Source: JAAEQG01 sp023133475 (lineage in GTDB: Bacteria > Planctomycetota > Phycisphaerae > UBA1845). Taken from it: a stretch of 9,990 nucleotides of DNA. Where the stretch lies: assembly GCA_030631415.1 (NCBI GenBank), contig DAOVLE010000201.1:1-9990 (forward strand), given 5' to 3'. The translations under genes were made by a program, and so were the position numbers. Below are positions 6,332 to 9,990 of this stretch, one piece after another. The notes beneath the pieces were generated by a model. The model saw nothing but the letters and a program-made list of their open reading frames with translations, made no database searches and was not told the origin of the DNA. The stretch's first letter is position 1. The number at the start of each line of letters is the position of its first letter.

Positions 6332-6757
6332 AAACCCCCCACCGATCGACCTGCTCGAGCCGGCGGGCATGCCCGATTCGTGGAGTTGGCAAAAATCCTT
6401 GCTCGCAGAGTCCTTAGTCTTCATCCGCAGTCGTTCAACTCCTCCAGCCAGCCACCCTACGTCTACCCCCCTTTTCATGGTTTCCAGGTGCCGCCGAAGA
6501 CGGCATAAGCGGGCATCTTATCCTGCCGGTGCACTCAGGTCGAATTCGCCCCATTCACAACAACTGACACTCATCCACACAAACGCCGGGGTTTTTCGCG
6601 GTTCCGGTGGAATCATTAGTGGATTATCAGCAATCCGGACGTGGCAGGCGTCGATAGTACACTTATGTCATAGGCGTTCTCGTGCGCCGTCGGTGATTGA
6701 GTGCGCTGCCGGGAGACGGTGTATTTAGCGAGTCAGTACAACAGCCTTGAGGCATCC
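6332..6757. other. Divergent region before the phosphatidyltransferase and zinc-ribbon genes
   Basis: A 426-nt stretch between divergent genes. 6332-6478 is open in frame with the phosphatidyltransferase and may be its N-terminus if ATG 6478 is used. 6479-6757 holds a candidate plus-strand promoter (6697-6725) and the zinc-ribbon ribosome binding site. I see no repeat of the kinds found elsewhere in the window and no convincing small gene. Confidence 0.5.
6697..6725 (+). promoter_or_regulatory. Candidate promoter of the zinc-ribbon gene
   Basis: TTGAGT (6697-6702) and TGTATT (6720-6725) are 17 nt apart, each matching 4 of 6 sigma-70 consensus bases. The predicted start near 6732 gives a leader of about 26 nt that contains the TGAGG ribosome binding site. 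Confidence 0.4.
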
Positions 6758-7066
6758 ATGTGTCCCGAATGCGGCAATAAAGAGTCCGTGCTTCAGTCGG
6801 TGCTTTCCGACAAGTGGGAGTGCTGCCCCGAGCTTGGCGGTTGCGGGGCGGTTTTTGATACGCCGGTGATGGGCGTGGTTGCCCAACAGGGCAAGGTGGA
6901 AGACGCCGTTCGGGCCATGGCCGAAGCGATCCGCAGGTTCGAGCACGAGGATTGCCCGCTGGGGCAACCGTCTTTGCTCGAGATGGAATGTCGTACCGCC
7001 AAGTTGCTCGATATTATCAAGAACGAGATTGGCCGCTTGACCATGCTGATGAGCGGCAGCGCGTGA
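6758..7066 (+). CDS. Small zinc-ribbon protein of unknown function
   Basis: A 102-residue protein that I do not recognise as a named family. Its N-terminus MCPECGNKES...WECCPELGGCGAVFDT has Cys at residues 2, 5, 22, 23 and 29, consistent with a zinc ribbon made of a CPxCG knuckle and an unusual second knuckle (CC then C after five residues). Residues 45-100 are predicted helical and charged, with EDAVRAMAEAIRRFEHE and TAKLLDIIKNEIGRLTMLM, which might mediate dimerisation. The start at 6758 is chosen because TGAGG (6748-6752) sits 5 nt upstream and the Cys motif starts at residue 2; the frame is open upstream to 6701, but those residues look non-coding. It is followed by a strong hairpin (7133-7164), so it is probably monocistronic. 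A nucleic-acid or protein-binding role is a guess. Confidence 0.75.
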   Translation: MCPECGNKESVLQSVLSDKWECCPELGGCGAVFDTPVMGVVAQQGKVEDAVRAMAEAIRRFEHEDCPLGQPSLLEMECRTAKLLDIIKNEIGRLTMLMSGSA

Positions 7067-7132
7067 CGACCCGGGATGTAAATAAGTCTTGCTACTTGGC
7101 CCATTCGCGCGGGTGCCCATCCCGTTCCGGTC

Positions 7133-7164
7133 GGGTGGCCCACCGCTAAAGCGATGGGCCACCC
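7133..7164 (+). terminator. Strong hairpin after the zinc-ribbon gene (terminator or dispersed repeat)
   Basis: GGGTGGCCCA (7133-7142) pairs perfectly with TGGGCCACCC (7155-7164). After one C-A mismatch, CGC pairs with GCG around a TAAA loop. The stem is very stable but no T-run follows, so an intrinsic terminator of the classical type is not proven. A related GGGTGCCCA lies just upstream near 7111-7119, suggesting a repeat family. It lies 67-98 nt past the zinc-ribbon stop. Confidence 0.55.
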
Positions 7165-7166
7165 GT

Positions 7167-7203
7167 CGTCACCACGTGACGGCGTCGGGAAGCACGATAC
7201 AAT
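7167..7203 (+). promoter_or_regulatory. Candidate promoter with overlapping palindrome, sigma-54 activator gene
   Basis: TACAAT (7198-7203) matches the -10 consensus at 5 of 6 bases. GTGACG (7176-7181) matches the -35 at 4 of 6 with a 16-nt spacer. A perfect hexamer palindrome, CGTCAC (7167-7172) / GTGACG (7176-7181) with spacer CAC, covers the -35 and could be an operator. The -10 ends only 9 nt before the ATG at 7213, so transcription should start at or within a few bases of the start codon. Confidence 0.45.
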
Positions 7204-7212
7204 GCTTTCGCT

Positions 7213-8586
7213 ATGGACGAGACCGCTTTTGTACTCATTGCCGCAAGTGCGCCCCAAGCAGGCCAAGCCGTTACTGACCGCCTCAAACGTGCGGGACATG
7301 CCTGTCATCTGGTGGATTCGACTCCCGAAGCACTCGAAAGCATTCGCCGGCACCCTCCAGACGTGGTGGTTACTGAGTACCCCAACGGCAAGAATCTGGA
7401 CGGCTGCAAGGTGCTGCACACTACCCGGCATGAGTCCCCCGATACCGAGGTCATCCTGCTTGTCGAGCCGTCCGAGGAGGACAGTGCCCGCAAAGCCACT
7501 GCCGGGGAGCCCCTGCGGGCTTTTGATTACGTGGTCAAGCCGGTGGACCCCGAGATGGTTGCCCGGAAGGTGGCCCAGGCTGCCGAAAAAGCCATCGCCG
7601 CACGGCAGAGGCGGATGCTCAAGGAAGGCAGTGCCCAGGCCTACAACTTCGAGGGGCTGATCGGGCAAAGTGCCCCACTGGCCAAGGAGATCAAGCGGGT
7701 CAGGAAAGTTGCTCGGAGCAAGAGCACGGTGCTGATCCTCGGCGAAACCGGGACCGGCAAAGAACTGGTCGCCGCCGCCATCCACAAAAACTCCCCGCGT
7801 GCCGGAAAGCCCTTCCAGGTGATGAACTGCGCGGGCTTGACCGAAACTCTGCTGGAAAGCGAGTTGTTTGGGCATGTAAAGGGTGCCTTCACCGGAGCCA
7901 TCGCAGACAAAAAAGGCATCCTCCAAGCCGCCGATGGCGGCACGCTCTTCCTCGACGAAATCGGCGACATGCCGCTCACCATGCAAGCCAAGCTGCTCCG
8001 CACGCTGGAATCCGGCGAGGTCCAGCCGGTCGGAGCCTACAACACCCATCACGTCGATGTCAGATTTGTGGCTGCCACTCACCGCAACCTGGCTCAGGCT
8101 GTCGAGCAAGGCCGATTCCGCGAGGACCTGCTCTATCGCTTGCACGCCCAGGGGGCGATACGCATTCCACCATTGCGCGAGCGGCGTGAAGACATCCCAT
8201 TGCTGGTCCACCACTTCATCGAGAAAGCCACAAGCGAAAACAACCTGGAGGTCGAGGGGATTAGCCCGGAAGCCCTGCGCAAGCTGACCAACTACTCTTG
8301 GCCTGGGAACGTGCGCGAGTTGCGTAATGTTGTCGAGGGGATGGTGATCGAGGCGGAGCAACCCATGCTCAGCCTGGAGGACTTGCCTGAGGGGCTCAAA
8401 TCCACCACTGATATAGTTCCGGTGAGCGCCCCGAGTTTCGCCGGGTTGAGTATGGCAGAGGTCGAGCGGTTGCACATCATCAATACGTTGCGTCTGACCG
8501 ACGGCAACCGTGAAAAGGCTGCCCGCATCCTTAAAATCAGCCCGCGAACCTTGTACCGCAAGCTCCGCGAATACGGTTTGAACTAG
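7213..8586 (+). CDS. NtrC-family sigma-54 activator with degenerate receiver domain
   Basis: A 457-residue regulator that should drive open-complex formation by sigma-54 RNA polymerase, using ATP. Residues 5-125 are a receiver-like domain, 147-385 the AAA+ domain and 415-457 a Fis-type helix-turn-helix (GNREKAARILKISPRTLYRK). The AAA+ domain is intact: Walker A GETGTGKE (177-184), sigma-54 contact loop GAFTGA (224-229), Walker B LFLDE (245-249), FREDLLYRL and NYSWPGNVREL. The receiver is not: the acidic pair after the first strand is AA (10-11), the phospho-acceptor Asp is Glu (E55 in VVVTEYPNG) and the Thr/Ser switch position reads Val (V84), while K109 of KP is kept. It therefore probably does not respond to phosphorylation. 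No histidine kinase is adjacent. No Shine-Dalgarno sequence precedes the ATG and no other in-frame start follows the upstream stop at 7177, so a leaderless mRNA is likely. Confidence 0.93.
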   Translation: MDETAFVLIAASAPQAGQAVTDRLKRAGHACHLVDSTPEALESIRRHPPDVVVTEYPNGKNLDGCKVLHTTRHESPDTEVILLVEPSEEDSARKATAGEPLRAFDYVVKPVDPEMVARKVAQAAEKAIAARQRRMLKEGSAQAYNFEGLIGQSAPLAKEIKRVRKVARSKSTVLILGETGTGKELVAAAIHKNSPRAGKPFQVMNCAGLTETLLESELFGHVKGAFTGAIADKKGILQAADGGTLFLDEIGDMPLTMQAKLLRTLESGEVQPVGAYNTHHVDVRFVAATHRNLAQAVEQGRFREDLLYRLHAQGAIRIPPLRERREDIPLLVHHFIEKATSENNLEVEGISPEALRKLTNYSWPGNVRELRNVVEGMVIEAEQPMLSLEDLPEGLKSTTDIVPVSAPSFAGLSMAEVERLHIINTLRLTDGNREKAARILKISPRTLYRKLREYGLN

Positions 8587-8591
8587 CCCAC

Positions 8592-8613
8592 GGCGGGTGG
8601 AACCCGCCCTACA
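8592..8613 (+). repeat. Palindromic repeat unit, left flank of copy B
   Basis: GGCGGGT / ACCCGCC forms a 7-bp stem with a GGA loop, followed by CTACA. The 22 nt are identical to 2731-2752 and 8841-8862. It begins 5 nt after the TAG stop of the sigma-54 activator gene and could protect or end its transcript. Confidence 0.85.
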
Positions 8614-8639
8614 ACGATGATGCGCCGTTTTCCCCGTTT

Positions 8640-8841
8640 TTCACGCTCCATATTTTCACGCTTCCTTCTACGCGCTCCCCTTCGGGTCGCCGCTAAACCT
8701 GGATTATTCATGAACGCAGAGACGCAGAGAGCGCAGAGAAGAAGGGAGTGCACCCAACGACAATGTTTCCCATCCCCCATTTTCAATTTTCCATTTTTAA
8801 TTTTCCATTTTCCCCATGGTGATTTAGATGCGATTGCCCTG
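8640..8841 (-). repeat. Dispersed repeat, copy B (inverted relative to copy A)
   Basis: Related to 4022-4190 on the opposite strand, with blocks 8818-8841 (23/24), 8748-8778 (27/31) and 8666-8699 (looser, TTAGCGGC and GGGGAGCGCG). A heptamer-type T-rich array (TTTTCAA, TTTTCCA and variants) lies at 8778-8813. Copy B also holds GCAGAGACGCAGAGAGCGCA around 8716-8735, a short-period motif whose remnant in copy A is GCGAAGCACGCAG near 4046-4058. The two copies are clearly diverged, so neither is a recent insertion. Confidence 0.7.
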
Positions 8842-8862
8842 GCGGGTGGAACCCGCCCTACA
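8841..8862 (+). repeat. Palindromic repeat unit, right flank of copy B
   Basis: Identical over 22 nt to 8592-8613 and 2731-2752, same orientation. It directly abuts the edge of copy B: the last base of the shared 24-nt block (8841) is the first base of this unit. Confidence 0.85.
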
Positions 8863-8882
8863 TATGGGCTTGCAAGGGGATA

Positions 8883-8918
8883 GGCAAATGTGGTATATGT
8901 GTAATGTCACGATTTGCC
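8883..8918. promoter_or_regulatory. Inverted repeat enclosing a -10-like sequence
   Basis: GGCAAATGTG (8883-8892) pairs with CAC (8908-8910) and ATTTGCC (8912-8918), with one bulged G at 8911. The 15-nt loop contains TATATG (8894-8899), which has a TTGCAA (8870-8875) 18 nt upstream. It could be an operator over a promoter for the protease gene about 160 nt downstream, but the leader would be long. Confidence 0.3.
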
Positions 8919-9061
8919 AGTCCTGATCCGCCTGGCGATGGTTAGTCTGCATCTTTCTGGCGACCTCGAATGGGTGGGTAGGTAGACGCCTCAATTCGGA
9001 CGGGGTTTCTCGTTGACTGGGTGATCGATCATCTTGCCAAGACCCAGAGGAGGCTCAAACG

Positions 9062-9990
9062 ATGTGTCCAATTTATCGTATTGTTGCAGGGATTGCCGGT
9101 GTTCTCAGCGTGGTGGTGGCGTGTCCCGTGTATGTTCAGGGGCAGGAATCCAGCGGTACGGCTGTCGTGGCTGAACCGCAAACGCTCGATGCCGCGATTC
9201 GGGTGATGTACCCCCCTACCCTTGCCGACGCAGAGCGGTTTTCGGCTGAGCTGGGCGTGATTGCGCCCCAGGAATCGGCTCGTGCGATCCGAGAGCGGCT
9301 AAACTCGTGCGTGGTGGAGCCGGTGTGCGCACCCTCTGCCCTCGGCGGTTCGTTGCCGGAGGTGGTGCTGGGTGCGGTGCGTTTTACGGCTCCCGCGGGC
9401 CTAAGCCCGGGTTTGAGAGAATGGCTTGACCGCCCCGGACGTGCGGCGGCGGTGGTCTGCGCGGTGCAGTTCAATCGTAATCCCACCGCCGAGGAAGTTG
9501 CCCGGATGCTGGACTTGGGCGTTGTCCCGCACTTCTCAGCCGGCAACCTGGTCTCAGTGATTGAAGTTCCGGCGGATGCGGTGGAGCCACTAGCGGCATT
9601 GCCCTTGGTACACTGGATGGGCCTGTTCACCGAAGAGCACAAAGTCTCCAACCGCGACCGCGCAGCGGTTATAGGACGTGGGGCGGATGCGATGGTCTCG
9701 TTCTACGTTTGGCCTCTGGCGAAGGCGGATGCGGGTCGGGCTGACGCCCTGAATTCCTTGGGGGCTAATGCGGTTCGGTATGATCCGGTAGCCAATGTCT
9801 ATGTGGTCGAGGCTTCGCCCGGTGCATTGCTTTCGACGGCACAGCTTGCGTGGGTGCGTCAGGTCGAGTTGGCTAAGCATGTGGGAACGCACGATGGACC
9901 CGGTCTGGGCTACTCGCCGGCGGACAGCCGGGAGTTGGTCAGCGCCCCGCAGGCCCACTTTGCCTACGACGGCAGCGGTGTGCGTGTTGG
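9062..9990 (+). CDS. Subtilisin-like (S8) protease, N-terminal part, cut by window end
   Basis: The frame is open from ATG 9062 to the window end (309 codons plus 2 bases). A strong Shine-Dalgarno AGGAGG (9048-9053) lies 8 nt upstream. The N-terminus has one Arg and a hydrophobic stretch (IVAGIAGVLSVVVA), then VVAC with C21, which fits a lipobox, so the product is exported and possibly lipid-anchored; cleavage after VQG (27) is the alternative. Residues 100-270 or so look like two successive propeptide (I9-like) segments, the second reading LNSLGANAVRYDPVANVYVVEA. The visible end, AHFAYDGSGVRVG, matches the entry to an S8 catalytic domain, where GSGVxVxVxDTG carries the catalytic Asp; that Asp, and the later His and Ser, fall outside the window. 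Identification rests on this entry motif and the propeptide pattern, so activity cannot be judged. Confidence 0.72.
   Translation, partial: MCPIYRIVAGIAGVLSVVVACPVYVQGQESSGTAVVAEPQTLDAAIRVMYPPTLADAERFSAELGVIAPQESARAIRERLNSCVVEPVCAPSALGGSLPEVVLGAVRFTAPAGLSPGLREWLDRPGRAAAVVCAVQFNRNPTAEEVARMLDLGVVPHFSAGNLVSVIEVPADAVEPLAALPLVHWMGLFTEEHKVSNRDRAAVIGRGADAMVSFYVWPLAKADAGRADALNSLGANAVRYDPVANVYVVEASPGALLSTAQLAWVRQVELAKHVGTHDGPGLGYSPADSRELVSAPQAHFAYDGSGVRV

Larger units (their letters stand above)
8587..9061. other. Repeat-rich gap and leader before the subtilisin-like protease gene
   Basis: A 475-nt non-coding stretch. 8592-8862 is a composite of two identical palindromes flanking repeat copy B. 8883-8918 is an inverted repeat. 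8919-9045 shows no motif I recognise. AGGAGG at 9048-9053 is the ribosome binding site of the next gene. Short open frames across 8583-8883 follow the repeats and are not called. Confidence 0.6.

Noticed and set aside
6793..8475. A 560-codon open frame on the minus strand opposite the activator gene
   Set aside because: It is antisense to a gene with complete, position-perfect AAA+ and HTH motifs. Its translation has no recognisable motif and runs across two genes and the hairpin between them. GC-rich codon use commonly creates such frames.
8583..8883. Short frames on both strands across the repeat composite (for example 8617-8883 plus, 8583-8786 minus)
   Set aside because: Their translations simply read the dispersed repeats and palindromes, and no ribosome binding site supports them.
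8984..8993. AGACGCCTCA shared with 5379-5388
   Set aside because: A single 10-mer match in a 10-kb window is expected by chance, and the surrounding sequence does not align.

Overview
The window is GC-rich bacterial chromosome and looks like Planctomycetota, probably a Phycisphaerae-type genome. This is an inference from gene content and protein style: a PDZ-S41 protease with a long helical N-terminus and acidic tail, an HDOD protein, a divergent receiver on a sigma-54 activator, and gaps filled with GC palindromes and AT-rich heptamer repeats. No search could be run to confirm it.

Layout from left to right: (1) 84-2420, minus: exported carboxy-terminal processing protease (S41). (2) 2421-2814: divergent promoter region holding a long palindromic repeat. 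(3) 2815-4039, plus: two-gene operon of a YbgC/4HBT-type thioesterase and an undecaprenyl-diphosphate-type isoprenyl transferase (uppS), overlapping by 8 nt. (4) 4022-4257: dispersed repeat A, which includes the last codons of uppS. (5) 4262-5341, minus: HDOD-domain protein. (6) 5522-6331 (possibly to 6478), minus: CDP-alcohol phosphatidyltransferase, whose stop codon lies inside a palindromic repeat. (7) 6758-7066, plus: small zinc-ribbon protein. (8) 7213-8586, plus: NtrC-family sigma-54 activator with a degenerate receiver domain. (9) 8587-9061: a composite of repeats, including copy B of the element at 4022, followed by a leader. (10) 9062 to the window end, plus: N-terminal part of a secreted or lipid-anchored subtilisin-like (S8) protease with a long propeptide-like region, cut by the window edge just before the expected catalytic Asp.

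Several genes concern the cell envelope: polyprenyl carrier synthesis, phospholipid head-group transfer, and two exported proteases. The HDOD protein and the sigma-54 activator are regulatory, but nothing in the sequence ties them to the envelope genes. I see no tRNA, rRNA, CRISPR array, transposase, phage gene or defence system. Apart from the repeats and the altered receiver domain, this is an ordinary chromosomal region.

The most interesting features are: the activator's receiver, in which the phospho-acceptor Asp is Glu and the acidic pocket is gone; the apparently leaderless start of that gene; and the way dispersed repeats sit at, or supply, the 3' ends of uppS, the phosphatidyltransferase gene and the activator gene.
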